The position numbers were made by a program, and so were the translations under genes. The notes under the pieces are model-generated. The model saw only the letters and a list, made by a program, of their open reading frames with translations, had not been told where the DNA came from and did no database searches. A DNA stretch of 64,000 bases from Oceanimonas baumannii (GTDB lineage Bacteria; Pseudomonadota; Gammaproteobacteria; Enterobacterales; Aeromonadaceae): the NCBI RefSeq assembly GCF_002245495.1, contig NZ_NQJF01000002.1:62001-126000 (forward strand). The letters are read 5' to 3'. Below are positions 1 to 7,658 of this stretch, piece after piece (positions within the stretch are counted from its first letter, which is position 1; every line of letters starts with the position of its first letter).

Positions 1-359
1 TGCATATCGGGCTCGACACCTTTCCAGACAAAAAAGTCGTAGTCGGCGGGGTGGGGCAGTTCTTCCAGCAGTTCAAACCCTTTGGTGCCGGGTACTGCAT
101 GCAGGGGCCAGCGGATATCAAGGTTATCGCCTTCTACCTTACTGAAAGCGGGTTTATCACTGCTGGCCACCCAGTGGGCTGCCGGTGAGTGTGCGTCCTT
201 GGAGCCCAGGCGAAGGCCCGCAAAAGACGCCTGATGGTTCAGCTCGGCGGCAATGGTATCGCCGCCGGCGACCGGCAGCTCGTCGGGGCAAACGGGGGTA
301 AAAGTATACTGGGCATCTACGTCCAGACTGGCTACCCTGTGTTTGGCGGGCAATTTCAT
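1..359 (-). CDS. nicotinamidase-like cysteine hydrolase, C-terminal part outside the window
   Basis: This is the N-terminal part (about 119 residues) of an isochorismatase/nicotinamidase-fold hydrolase, a family that removes amide nitrogen from nicotinamide or similar substrates. The start of the protein has the family's catalytic Asp in a SLDVDAQYTF segment. An SKDAHSPAAHW segment follows, matching the metal-binding Asp-x-His...His of nicotinamidases, and a Lys lies in FVWKG near the window edge. The catalytic Cys would lie beyond position 1 and cannot be checked. The start at 359 was chosen because an AGGAG box sits 8 bases upstream. An in-frame ATG seven codons earlier (380) lacks a comparable site. 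The exact substrate is not certain. Confidence 0.8.
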   Translation of the reverse strand, partial: MKLPAKHRVASLDVDAQYTFTPVCPDELPVAGGDTIAAELNHQASFAGLRLGSKDAHSPAAHWVASSDKPAFSKVEGDNLDIRWPLHAVPGTKGFELLEELPHPADYDFFVWKGVEPDM

Positions 360-504
360 GTGCCGTCTCCTGTTTGTCATGTGCGGCAAGAGCCACTGCA
401 TAGCACGGTTTTTTAATATTGTTTTGATTGAGTCTAATGTTAATTTGGTTCAGTATCGCCCCCAATCGGGGTGTCTTCCCCTCATTAAGCCAAAGGTGAC
501 CGTA

Positions 505-846
505 ATGAGCCAGCTCCACCAGCCAGAATACCAGCGTTTTATCGATCAAGTGAAAGCCGACAACCTGATGTGGGGGCTTCGTTTCGGAGACGAATGGGTG
601 GTGTGTGATTCCACCGAGTTTCAGGATACCGAAGTGATGCCGTTATGGTCTACCAAAGCAGAGGCCCAGAACCAGTGTGTGGACGAGTGGGCCCAGTATG
701 AGCCCTTTGAAATCACCCTGGCCGAGTTTCTGGAAATCTGGGTGGAAGACCTGTCGGAAGACGGTGTGCGCATTGGTCCTAACTGGAACGAAGAGCTCGA
801 CGGCATCGAGCTGGATGTACTGGAAATGGTGAAAGAATTCGCCTGA
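505..846 (+). CDS. DUF2750 family protein
   Basis: A small acidic cytosolic protein of 113 residues. It matches the DUF2750 family along its length: an N-terminal FIDQVK segment, then MWGLRFGDEWVVCDS, a PLWSTKAEAQ block, DEWAQYEP, an LAEFLEIWV segment and a terminal GVRIGPNWNEELDG motif. The function of the family is unknown. The start at 505 follows an AAGGTGA ribosome-binding site. The reading frame stays open upstream to 253, but that part overlaps the divergent hydrolase and does not look coding. The gene is transcribed alone, away from the hydrolase at the left edge. Confidence 0.85.
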   Translation: MSQLHQPEYQRFIDQVKADNLMWGLRFGDEWVVCDSTEFQDTEVMPLWSTKAEAQNQCVDEWAQYEPFEITLAEFLEIWVEDLSEDGVRIGPNWNEELDGIELDVLEMVKEFA

Positions 847-883
847 TTTACTTTGGGTTGTAACTCCTGTTCTCTCGTCACAC

Positions 884-897
884 CCGCGAAGGCGGGA
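884..897. repeat. REP-like hairpin
   Basis: A short inverted repeat (CCCGC, 4-base loop, GCGGG) within a GTCACACCCGCGAAGGCGGG block. It is the type of extragenic palindrome often scattered through gammaproteobacterial genomes. A second, related element lies at 1329. Confidence 0.5.
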
Positions 898-1008
898 GTC
901 CGGTGCCAACGGCCGGGAATCTTCAGAATGTGAAGGTGACAGGGTTAAACAGGCATGACGAAGAAAAATAATTGACGACCAGGGCAGGGGTGTCCTTGTT
1001 ATCAGGCT

Positions 1009-1037
1009 AACGGCACTTTAAACAAGTGCCGTTTTTT
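1009..1037 (+). terminator. Rho-independent terminator
   Basis: A 9-base perfect stem (ACGGCACTT / AAGTGCCGT) with a 5-base loop is followed by a run of T. It is placed downstream of the DUF2750 gene and directly before the wrbA remnant. It may terminate the DUF2750 transcript or may have come with whatever truncated wrbA. Confidence 0.75.
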
Positions 1038-1043
1038 GTGCCT

Positions 1044-1262
1044 TGTGGTTGGAACACCCTGGCTCACCACGGCATGATTATCGTGCCCATTGGCTATGCT
1101 GCTCCGGAAGTGGCCGATACCTCCAAAGTGGGCGGCGGCACTCTCTATGGCGCCAGCACCCTGGCCGGTAGTGATGGCTCGCGTCAGCCCGATGAACGGG
1201 AGCTGGCCATCGCCCACTACCAGGGTAAAATCGTGGCGCTTTCGAAGAAGCTGTTTGGATAA
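1044..1262 (+). pseudogene. wrbA: 3' remnant of wrbA (NAD(P)H:quinone oxidoreductase)
   Basis: About 70 codons encode the C-terminus of a WrbA-type flavodoxin-like quinone oxidoreductase. The segments [36 protein letters not shown] and a final [10 protein letters not shown] run match the end of E. coli WrbA in order. The first two thirds of the gene, including the FMN-binding region, are absent. A terminator-like hairpin abuts the left edge. There is no convincing ribosome-binding site, so this is a gene relic, not a functional small protein. Confidence 0.8.
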
Positions 1263-1328
1263 TCCCTTCGGGGAGCTGTAAGCCGTCAGCCTTAAGCTGT
1301 AAGAGGCTGCTTCGGTATACCTTTTGTC

Positions 1329-1348
1329 ACTCCGGCAAAGGCCGGAGT
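1329..1348. repeat. REP-like hairpin
   Basis: A perfect 8-base inverted repeat (ACTCCGGC / GCCGGAGT) with a 4-base loop. It is related to the hairpin at 884 (both read GTCAC..CC.GC.AA.GC.GG.GTCC). It flanks the other side of the wrbA remnant. Just upstream (1270-1310) is a GCTGTAAGCCGTCAGCC-type direct/inverted repeat stretch. Confidence 0.5.
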
Positions 1349-1414
1349 CCATTTGTCAGACGATGAAAATGTTGGCGTTCGTCGCACTTATCTTCAATCT
1401 GCGCAGCTGCGCGC

Positions 1415-2080
1415 TTACGGTTGCCTTTCCAACGTCCAGTTTAACTGCTGCCAGCCCCGTTCGGCCGCCAGCGCATTGAGGGTCTCGTCACCGTTGATCA
1501 CCGCGGCTTTATCTACGTATTCCAGCAGCGCCAGATCGTTGTGGGAGTCGCTGTAGCCGTAGCAGAAGCCGTGCTCAAGACCCTGCTCCTGCAGCCAGTG
1601 ACCCAGGCGCACGACCTTACCGTGCTGAAAGCTGAAAATACCGGTTGGGCGACCGCTGTAATGGCCGTTGACGATATCGGTTTGCACACCAATGGCATCC
1701 GCTACCCCCAGGTATTGAGCAATCGGCCTGACCAGGTGCTCGCCGGTGGCGGAAATGACCAGGCAGCGATGGCCCTGGGTGCGATGCCAGTCCAGACGTT
1801 CCCGAGCCTGCGGATAAACGATGGGGGCAATGTGCTGTCTGATAAACTCCGTTACCAGTGGGACCACCTCTTCGGGGCGCTGACCTTCCAGCGGTGCCAG
1901 GGTCAGCGCCATGTAGGCGTTCATGTCGAGGGTGCCGGCGTAATAGTCTTCCATTAGTCGCCGCTCTTCGGCCAGCAGGGCGTCGCTGACCAGGCCACGC
2001 TTGGCCAGAAACTCCAGCCATAAAGTGGCAGAGTCACCGGCAATCAGGGTTTCGTCCAGATCAAATATGGCCAGCTTCAT
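1415..2080 (-). CDS. HAD superfamily IB phosphatase
   Basis: A 221-residue haloacid-dehalogenase-type phosphohydrolase of the phosphoserine-phosphatase-like IB group. Motif I is IFDLDETL at residues 4-11 (nucleophile Asp and acid/base Asp). Motif II is the Ser/Thr of VISATGEHL. A Lys follows at GKVVRLG, and motif III is GYSDSHNDLALL with the Mg-binding Asp pair. Its ATG overlaps the last base of the ABC ATPase stop codon, so it is translationally coupled as the last gene of the uptake operon. Its place suggests it removes phosphate from an imported organophosphate or its breakdown product; the substrate is not known. Confidence 0.85.
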   Translation of the reverse strand: MKLAIFDLDETLIAGDSATLWLEFLAKRGLVSDALLAEERRLMEDYYAGTLDMNAYMALTLAPLEGQRPEEVVPLVTEFIRQHIAPIVYPQARERLDWHRTQGHRCLVISATGEHLVRPIAQYLGVADAIGVQTDIVNGHYSGRPTGIFSFQHGKVVRLGHWLQEQGLEHGFCYGYSDSHNDLALLEYVDKAAVINGDETLNALAAERGWQQLNWTLERQP

Positions 2081-3096
2081 CAGGCAACCTCTTTCAGTTC
2101 ATTTTTGGGCAGCAGCAGCTCGACCCGGCTTCCGGCAGACAGTAATGAGGCCGGGCCCCGGTTAAGCGTATCCACCTCCAGGGTGGCGTGGGCAAGTCTC
2201 ATGCGATAACGGATCACGTTGCCCAGCAGCTGGTGGTGTTCCACGTGGGCGGGTAAAGGCGTTGTCATCGGCATACCATAATCGCGACCCGGCTCGTGAA
2301 TGTAAATGGTCTCGGGGCGAATGGCCAGCCGGCCGCGAATGCGCATGCCGAACAGGGCGGCAGCCTGCTCGGGGCCAAGCAGGTTATAGCTGCCCATAAA
2401 GCCCGCCACAAAGTCATTGGCGGGGCGGGTGTAAACGCCCTCGGCGGTGTCGGCCTGTACGATACGGCCCTGGTTCATCACAAAGACGCGATCCGACATG
2501 GTCAGCGCCTCTTCCTGATCGTGGGTCACGAATACGGTAGTGAGCTCGAGCTGTTGCTGAATGCGTCGGATCTGCTCGCGCAGTCGTTTGCGGATTGGGG
2601 CATCCAGCGCCGACAGCGGCTCGTCCAGCAGCAAAATACGCGGCTGTACCACCAGAGCCCGGGCCAGGGCTACCCGTTGGCGCTGACCACCGGAAAGTTG
2701 TGCGGGGTAGTGGCTTTCCCGGCCTTCCAGGCCGACCAGTGCCACGGCATCTGCCACCCGGCGGTTCAGCTCGGCTCTGTTCATTTTTTGCATGCGCAGG
2801 CCAAAGGCGATGTTGCCGGCTACGGTCAGGTTGGGGAACAGGGCATAGCTCTGAAACACCATGCCGATGCCCCGTTTCTGGGGCTTGAGGTGAGTAATGT
2901 CTTCACCGGCCACGCGGATATGGCCGTGATCCGGGTTCACCAGGCCGGCCAGGCTGCGTAGCAGAGTGGACTTGCCGCAGCCTGAGGGACCGAGCAGGGT
3001 GACCAGCTCTCCCCGGCGAATATCGAAGTGAATGTCACTGAATACATGAGTATCGCCAAAGGATTTGGCGAGATGGGCAACTTCCAGATAGAACAT
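2080..3096 (-). CDS. ABC transporter ATPase, phosphonate/polyamine-type
   Basis: A 338-residue ATP-binding subunit of an importer, acting on the cytoplasmic side of the inner membrane. It has Walker A GPSGCGKST near residue 36, a Q-loop MVFQSYALFP, the signature LSGGQRQ, Walker B ILLLDEP and switch His VTHDQEE. A C-terminal TOBE-like region (about 235-338) is typical of the PotA/FbpC/PhnT group. It overlaps its permease by one base and the HAD gene by one base, so the genes form a tight operon. The order of genes resembles phnSTUV of Salmonella, but the substrate cannot be read from the sequence. Confidence 0.9.
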   Translation of the reverse strand: MFYLEVAHLAKSFGDTHVFSDIHFDIRRGELVTLLGPSGCGKSTLLRSLAGLVNPDHGHIRVAGEDITHLKPQKRGIGMVFQSYALFPNLTVAGNIAFGLRMQKMNRAELNRRVADAVALVGLEGRESHYPAQLSGGQRQRVALARALVVQPRILLLDEPLSALDAPIRKRLREQIRRIQQQLELTTVFVTHDQEEALTMSDRVFVMNQGRIVQADTAEGVYTRPANDFVAGFMGSYNLLGPEQAAALFGMRIRGRLAIRPETIYIHEPGRDYGMPMTTPLPAHVEHHQLLGNVIRYRMRLAHATLEVDTLNRGPASLLSAGSRVELLLPKNELKEVA

Positions 3097-3878
3097 CAGG
3101 TGCTCCGGGATTGCAGGCGCAGCGCCACCCAGGTGGCGAGGCCGATAAACAGGAAATAGGACATCACCATGGCGCTGGTGAAGTGGCCGCTGGTGGTGCG
3201 CTGGCTGTACAGATAAACCTGCAGGGTTTCAAAGCGGGTGCCCACCAGCAGGTTGGCAAACACGAACTCCCCGAACAGGAAGGAAAACGCCAGAAACAGG
3301 GCGCTGAGCAAGCCGTTGCGCAGGTTGGGCAACACCACCTGTAAAAAGGCGCGGGTGGTACCGGCACCCAGCAGATGAGCGGCGTCCATCAGATCGGGCA
3401 GGTTAACCGCTTCCAGGTTGTTGGCCAGGGCCCGGTACATAAAGGGCAGGCTCAGGGTGAAATAGCACAGCACCAGGATCCAGGGGGTGCCTACCAGAGG
3501 CAAAGGGCCGCCGGCGTACAGTTGCAGCAGACCCACCGATGATACTACCGGCGGCACCGCAAAGGGCAGCAGCACCAGCAGGTTCATCAGGCCCTTCAGC
3601 CGGGGGAAGTAGTAAAACACCACGAACAGCACCGGCAAGATCAGCACCAGACTGAGCACAAGCGCTGCCAGACAGACCAGCAGCGAGCGGCCAAAGGCGG
3701 CCAGAAAGCGGCTGTCGCTCCACAGCCTGGCATACCACTCGGCGCTGAACCCTTGTGGCAGTATCTGGGCTCCCCAGCTCTCGGCCAGGGAGTAGATCAG
3801 CGTAATGACGATGGGGGCGGCCAGCAGAGAGACCAGGGTCCAGACCATGAGGCGGGCGGACAGGGGAGGCTTAGACAT
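3096..3878 (-). CDS. ABC transporter permease 2
   Basis: An inner-membrane permease of about 260 residues with roughly six hydrophobic spans. The BPD permease loop is at DAAHLLGAGTTRAFLQVVLP (EAA-type motif, about residue 165). The start MSKPPLS at 3878 is preferred because a GGAG box precedes it by six bases. The longer form starting at 3896 adds six residues without a clear site. Its first codons overlap the end of permease 1. It should form a heterodimer channel with permease 1 for the substrate delivered by the binding protein at 5585-6631. Confidence 0.88.
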   Translation of the reverse strand: MSKPPLSARLMVWTLVSLLAAPIVITLIYSLAESWGAQILPQGFSAEWYARLWSDSRFLAAFGRSLLVCLAALVLSLVLILPVLFVVFYYFPRLKGLMNLLVLLPFAVPPVVSSVGLLQLYAGGPLPLVGTPWILVLCYFTLSLPFMYRALANNLEAVNLPDLMDAAHLLGAGTTRAFLQVVLPNLRNGLLSALFLAFSFLFGEFVFANLLVGTRFETLQVYLYSQRTTSGHFTSAMVMSYFLFIGLATWVALRLQSRST

Positions 3879-4782
3879 GACGACTCCGGGCAACAAGCCA
3901 GTGGTTAACGGCGGTGACCAGCAACAGCAGTGCCATCAGCAGTAATGACAGCGCCGCCGCCAGCTGGGGCTCGAGGAAGATGTCTCCCGCCACCAGCCCG
4001 GCAATCTGAATGGTGACCAGGTTATAGTTGCTGGTCATCAGCGCATAGGTGCTGGCGTAGGCACCCAGGGCATTGGCGAGCAGAATGATAAAGGTGCCGA
4101 GCAGGGCCGGGCTCAGCACCGGCAGTACTACCCGTAGCCAGTATTGTACCGGGCCGGCACCCAGCAGGGCGGCGGCGTCGCGCCAGTCGTCGCGCACGGC
4201 GTCGAATGCCGGGTAAAGTAACAGCACCGCCAGCGGGATCTGGAAGTAGGTATAAAGCACCAGCAGGCCTGTACGGGAGTAGAGATTAAACTGCTCGGCC
4301 AGCCCCAGCTGTTGCAGTAAGAGAGTCAGAGTGCCGTTCATGCCCAGCAGCACAATAAAGGCAAAGGCCAGGGGCACGCCGGAAAAGTTGCTGGCCATGG
4401 TGGTAAAAGCCACCACAGCGTTTTGCAGCCGGCCCGGTACCCGTCGCAGCGCTGCCGTTCCCAGAGTGGCAATGGCCAGTCCAATCAGGCTGGACCAGAA
4501 CGCCAGATCAAAACTGTTGCCGAAGGATTGACGGTAGTAGGGGGAACCGAGGATCTCCCGAAAGTTGGCCAGGCTCCAGTCTCCGCCGGCCTGAAAGGCA
4601 TTAATGGCCACCCAGGCGATGGGGGCCAGCTGAAACAGGGCGAACACCAGACCAAAGGGCAGCAACAGCAACAGCGGCAGCCGGCGTTGCCAGTGAGAAG
4701 GGCGGGTGGCCGGTGTGGTACTGGTGATCTCCGGGGCTGCCGCTTTTAATGAGCGGTCGGTGGTCAGGGTATGCTCTGTCAT
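3871..4782 (-). CDS. ABC transporter permease 1
   Basis: A 303-residue inner-membrane permease. After about 35 hydrophilic residues it shows a first membrane span (LPLLLLLPFGLVFALFQLA). More spans follow, with the EAA-type cytoplasmic loop at DAAALLGAGPVQYWLRVVLP. The start MTEHTLT at 4782 gives an ATGA overlap with the stop of the upstream phosphatase gene. The frame is open further upstream to 4863 but only inside that gene. It pairs with the permease encoded next. Confidence 0.88.
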   Translation of the reverse strand: MTEHTLTTDRSLKAAAPEITSTTPATRPSHWQRRLPLLLLLPFGLVFALFQLAPIAWVAINAFQAGGDWSLANFREILGSPYYRQSFGNSFDLAFWSSLIGLAIATLGTAALRRVPGRLQNAVVAFTTMASNFSGVPLAFAFIVLLGMNGTLTLLLQQLGLAEQFNLYSRTGLLVLYTYFQIPLAVLLLYPAFDAVRDDWRDAAALLGAGPVQYWLRVVLPVLSPALLGTFIILLANALGAYASTYALMTSNYNLVTIQIAGLVAGDIFLEPQLAAALSLLLMALLLLVTAVNHWLVARSRHV

Positions 4783-5582
4783 ATCAGCAACTCCCGGCAC
4801 AGGGGCTTGTGATGATCGATGCCAAGCAGGCTGGCCAGGGTGCCGCACAGCTCGGTCTGGCACGGGTGGGCGTGCCTGTCATGAGTGAACGCCGAACCCA
4901 GTACGAACAGCGGCACTTCCCGCTCTTCCGGCAGGGTACCGCTGTGGCTGCGATCCCGGTTCATGCCATGATCACTGGTGATCATGATCTGGTAACCTTG
5001 CTGCAGCCAGCGTGGTACGTAATCGGCCAGCAACAGATCGAAGTGGCGTGCGCTGTTGCGGTACTGGGATGAATCCAGGCCAAATTTGTGGCCGGCATCA
5101 TCCACGTTCATCGGATGGATCAGCAGTAAATCCGGATCTGCACTGCGGCGCAGCCATTCGGCGTCGACCAGCAGGTGGCTGTCGGGGTAATCGTCCTGGT
5201 GGTAAAAAATACCGTGCTGAATGGGCAGTTGTTCATCACGGGTGAAGCGATCCCGCACCGGATCGTAGGGCGCGCGGTTATAGAGTTCGCTTACCCAGTG
5301 GTAGGCTGCTGCCGCAGTGGAAAGCCCGGCCCCGCGGGCCAGGTGGAACAGGCTGGTCTCGTTGCTTAAACGTACCACTCCGTTGTGTACTACACCGTGA
5401 TCCACCGGCCGGGTGCCGGTGAGAATGGTTTCATACAAGGGGCGTGACAGCGCCGGCAACTCGCACTGTAGTTTGTAGCTGGTGGCGCGTCCTGCTTCGG
5501 TCATGGCCAGCAGGTAGCCCAGACTGTGCCGGGCTACCTCGTGGGCCAAACCGTCAATGATGATCAGTATGACCTTGTGCAT
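4779..5582 (-). CDS. alkaline-phosphatase-superfamily hydrolase (nucleotide pyrophosphatase/phosphodiesterase type)
   Basis: A 267-residue protein of the type I phosphodiesterase/nucleotide pyrophosphatase branch of the alkaline phosphatase superfamily. These are two-metal enzymes that cleave phosphate esters, and PhnA-like members cleave phosphonoacetate. Visible metal-site parts are IIIDGLAHE at the N-terminus, a Ser/Thr nucleophile candidate in ETILTGTRPVDHG, HPMNVDDAGHKFG and ITSDHGMNRDRSH. No signal peptide is seen, so the reaction should be cytoplasmic, after import. The start MHKVIL at 5582 lies two bases after the stop of the binding-protein gene and has an AGAGG box. The substrate (phosphonate, phosphodiester or other) is not determined by sequence alone. 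Confidence 0.8.
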   Translation of the reverse strand: MHKVILIIIDGLAHEVARHSLGYLLAMTEAGRATSYKLQCELPALSRPLYETILTGTRPVDHGVVHNGVVRLSNETSLFHLARGAGLSTAAAAYHWVSELYNRAPYDPVRDRFTRDEQLPIQHGIFYHQDDYPDSHLLVDAEWLRRSADPDLLLIHPMNVDDAGHKFGLDSSQYRNSARHFDLLLADYVPRWLQQGYQIMITSDHGMNRDRSHSGTLPEEREVPLFVLGSAFTHDRHAHPCQTELCGTLASLLGIDHHKPLCRELLI

Positions 5583-5584
5583 GC

Positions 5585-6631
5585 TTACCTCTGCTGGTGC
5601 ACCAGCACTTCGCTTTGCCACTGACGCGGCAGGCGCTTGGTGCTTTGCTCCCAGGTAGCGAAGTCTGTGATGGGGCGGGCATTGGCGTACATTTCGTTGG
5701 GCAGCAGCTGGGCTTGTACGTCTTCGGGCAGGATGACATTAGTGCGGATAGGACGGGCATAGCCCCGGGCCAGGTTGATTTGGCCGGCATCGCTCAGAAT
5801 GTATTCCCGTGCCAGTTTGGCGGCATTGGGGTGTTTGGCGTATTTGTTGATGATGGTGGCATAGCCGGAGATCAGAGAGCCATCCGACGGAATCACCACG
5901 GTAAAGCGATCACGGTCGATTTGATCCCGGTAGTTGAGGGCGTTGAAGTCCCACAGCACCGCCATTTCAATCTCGCCTTTTTCCAGGTTGGCGATATTGG
6001 TGTCCACCGGTGACAGACGTCCCTGACGGGCCAGGTCCGCGAACAGGTCCAGGGCCGGTGCCAGGTTGGACTCATCACCGCCCAGGGCAAAGGAGGCAGC
6101 CAGAATGGCGCTGTTGGCCTGAGCGGCTACACCGACATCACCCACGGTGACCTGATAGTCGCCGTCGCGCAGACCTTCCCAGGAGGTAGGTACCTTACTG
6201 ACCAGCTCGTTGTTAACGATAAAGGCGATGGTGCCGGTGTAGCCGAGCATCCAGTGGCCGTCTGCATCCTTGGCCCAGTCGGGGATCTCGCTCCAGGTGG
6301 ATGGTTTGTAGGCTTGAGTTACGCCCTGCTGCACGGCGATAGGGGCGAAAGCGGCACCCACGTCACCGATGTCGGCGGTGGCATCTTCTTTCTCGGCGGC
6401 AAACTTGGCGATCTCCTGAGCCGAGCTCATGTCGGTGTCCTGGTGTTTCAGGCCGTACTGGTTGCCCAGATCCCGCCAGGTGTCCTTCCAGTTGGCCCAG
6501 CTGTCGGGCATACCGACGCTGTTGACCTGGCCTTCGGCCCGGGCCTTGGCTTCCAGTTCGCTGAGATCGGCGGCCTGGGCGCTGGTGCCCATGGCCAGGG
6601 TAAGCAGACTTGCGGTGAACAGCTTTTTCAT
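5585..6631 (-). CDS. periplasmic substrate-binding protein of ABC importer
   Basis: A 348-residue extracellular solute-binding protein of the iron/polyamine/phosphonate type (family 1-like fold). A classical signal peptide (MKKLFTASLLTLAMGTSAQA, cleaved before ADL) directs it to the periplasm. It is the first gene of the minus-strand operon that continues with the hydrolase, two permeases, ATPase and HAD phosphatase. An AGAGG site lies in front of the ATG. An operator-like palindrome at 6647-6658 overlaps the leader and could allow repression by the divergent GntR-type regulator. Confidence 0.9.
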   Translation of the reverse strand: MKKLFTASLLTLAMGTSAQAADLSELEAKARAEGQVNSVGMPDSWANWKDTWRDLGNQYGLKHQDTDMSSAQEIAKFAAEKEDATADIGDVGAAFAPIAVQQGVTQAYKPSTWSEIPDWAKDADGHWMLGYTGTIAFIVNNELVSKVPTSWEGLRDGDYQVTVGDVGVAAQANSAILAASFALGGDESNLAPALDLFADLARQGRLSPVDTNIANLEKGEIEMAVLWDFNALNYRDQIDRDRFTVVIPSDGSLISGYATIINKYAKHPNAAKLAREYILSDAGQINLARGYARPIRTNVILPEDVQAQLLPNEMYANARPITDFATWEQSTKRLPRQWQSEVLVHQQR

Positions 6632-6646
6632 GAGTGTGATGTCCTC

Positions 6647-6658
6647 TGGACTAGGTCA
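6647..6658. promoter_or_regulatory. candidate GntR/UTRA operator, proximal to the binding-protein gene
   Basis: The 12-mer TGGACTAGGTCA has the TGG-C-(2)-G-CA layout of HutC/NagR-type operators. It closely matches a second palindrome at 6809 on the regulator side. It lies 16 bases before the start codon of the binding protein, where bound repressor would block the leader. Confidence 0.4.
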
Positions 6659-6685
6659 GGTTCAGACTCATGCTAGGTTGGATAG

Positions 6686-7543
6686 ATGACAATAAGGCTA
6701 CAGTCAGGCGACACTTGTATGGCAGTTTTGCGGCGGTTTGATGGAAATATCATCTCGTGCCGTCATCGCGGTGTCATTTTATCTCGCCATGCTGGCGCTA
6801 CCCATTTCTGGACCAGTCCACATACAGCCTTGACGACTTCATCCCTGAACTCCCGGATCATTGATACTCTGCGCCGGCAAATTGCAACCGCCACCCTGGC
6901 GCCAGGTCACAAGCTGCCTGCCGAACGGGAACTTGCCACCCTGTTTGATACGACCCGCATCACCGTCAAAGACGCGCTGTCGATGCTGGAGACCGAAGGG
7001 CTTATCTACCGGGAGGAACGTCGCGGCTGGTTCGTGTCATTACCCCGTCTGGAATACAATCCGGCCAGCCGTTCTCATTTTCATGAAATGGTGCGTGCAC
7101 AGCAACGGCAGGCTCAGACACAGGTGCTGTCCTGCGAGACGGTGGTGGCCCCCTGCGAGTTGGTGACGGAAATGGGGCTTTCCCCCCTGAGTAAACTGAT
7201 CCGCATTTGCCGGGCGCGGTGTATTGATGGCCGCACCGTGCTTTATGTGGAGCATTTTCTGCGGCCCGAGCTGTTCCCGGGGATTGAACAGCAGGATCTG
7301 AGTCAGTCATTGACAGCCCTTTACCAGCGGGAGTACGGGCTGGAATACAGTCGCTCACGATTTGATATTTGTCCCACGGCGGTGCGGGGAGAGGCGGCCA
7401 GTACGCTTAATTTGTCTCAGGGCAGTCCGGTGCTGGCGGTGAGCCGTATTAACTACGATCAGTTCGATCGGGTCATCGACTGTGACAGAGAGATCTGGCG
7501 GCATGATGCCGTGCGCATTCGCGTGGAAAGCCTCAGTTTCTGA
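6686..7543 (+). CDS. GntR family (HutC/UTRA) transcriptional regulator
   Basis: A DNA-binding regulator with an N-terminal winged helix (LNSRIIDTLRRQI ... KLPAERELATLF, VKDALSMLETEGLIYRE) and a C-terminal UTRA ligand-binding domain (from about HFHEMVRAQ to the end). It is divergent from the uptake operon and most likely controls it in response to the imported compound or a product, as PhnR does in Salmonella. The first about 48 codons of the longest frame do not resemble the family and contain a palindrome. A TTG at 6830, giving MTTSSLNSRII, is the more natural protein start, though no clear ribosome-binding site precedes it. The true start is therefore uncertain between 6686, 6719 and 6830. 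Confidence 0.85.
   Translation: MTIRLQSGDTCMAVLRRFDGNIISCRHRGVILSRHAGATHFWTSPHTALTTSSLNSRIIDTLRRQIATATLAPGHKLPAERELATLFDTTRITVKDALSMLETEGLIYREERRGWFVSLPRLEYNPASRSHFHEMVRAQQRQAQTQVLSCETVVAPCELVTEMGLSPLSKLIRICRARCIDGRTVLYVEHFLRPELFPGIEQQDLSQSLTALYQREYGLEYSRSRFDICPTAVRGEAASTLNLSQGSPVLAVSRINYDQFDRVIDCDREIWRHDAVRIRVESLSF
6809..6820. promoter_or_regulatory. candidate GntR/UTRA operator, regulator side
   Basis: TGGACCAGTCCA is a palindrome with perfect 5-base arms (TGGAC / GTCCA). It resembles known UTRA-regulator sites such as TGGTCTAGACCA. It lies just before the TTG at 6830, consistent with autoregulation, and it pairs with the site at 6647. Confidence 0.45.
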
Positions 7544-7658
7544 ACCTGTCATTTTTCCCGGTTGGTGAACACGCTGTGCCCGGAATGAATCCGTTATGCT
7601 AGGATGCTTACATTCGCCGGGGTGGCGCGCCCCATGAACATTGTCGAGGATGCTGGGC

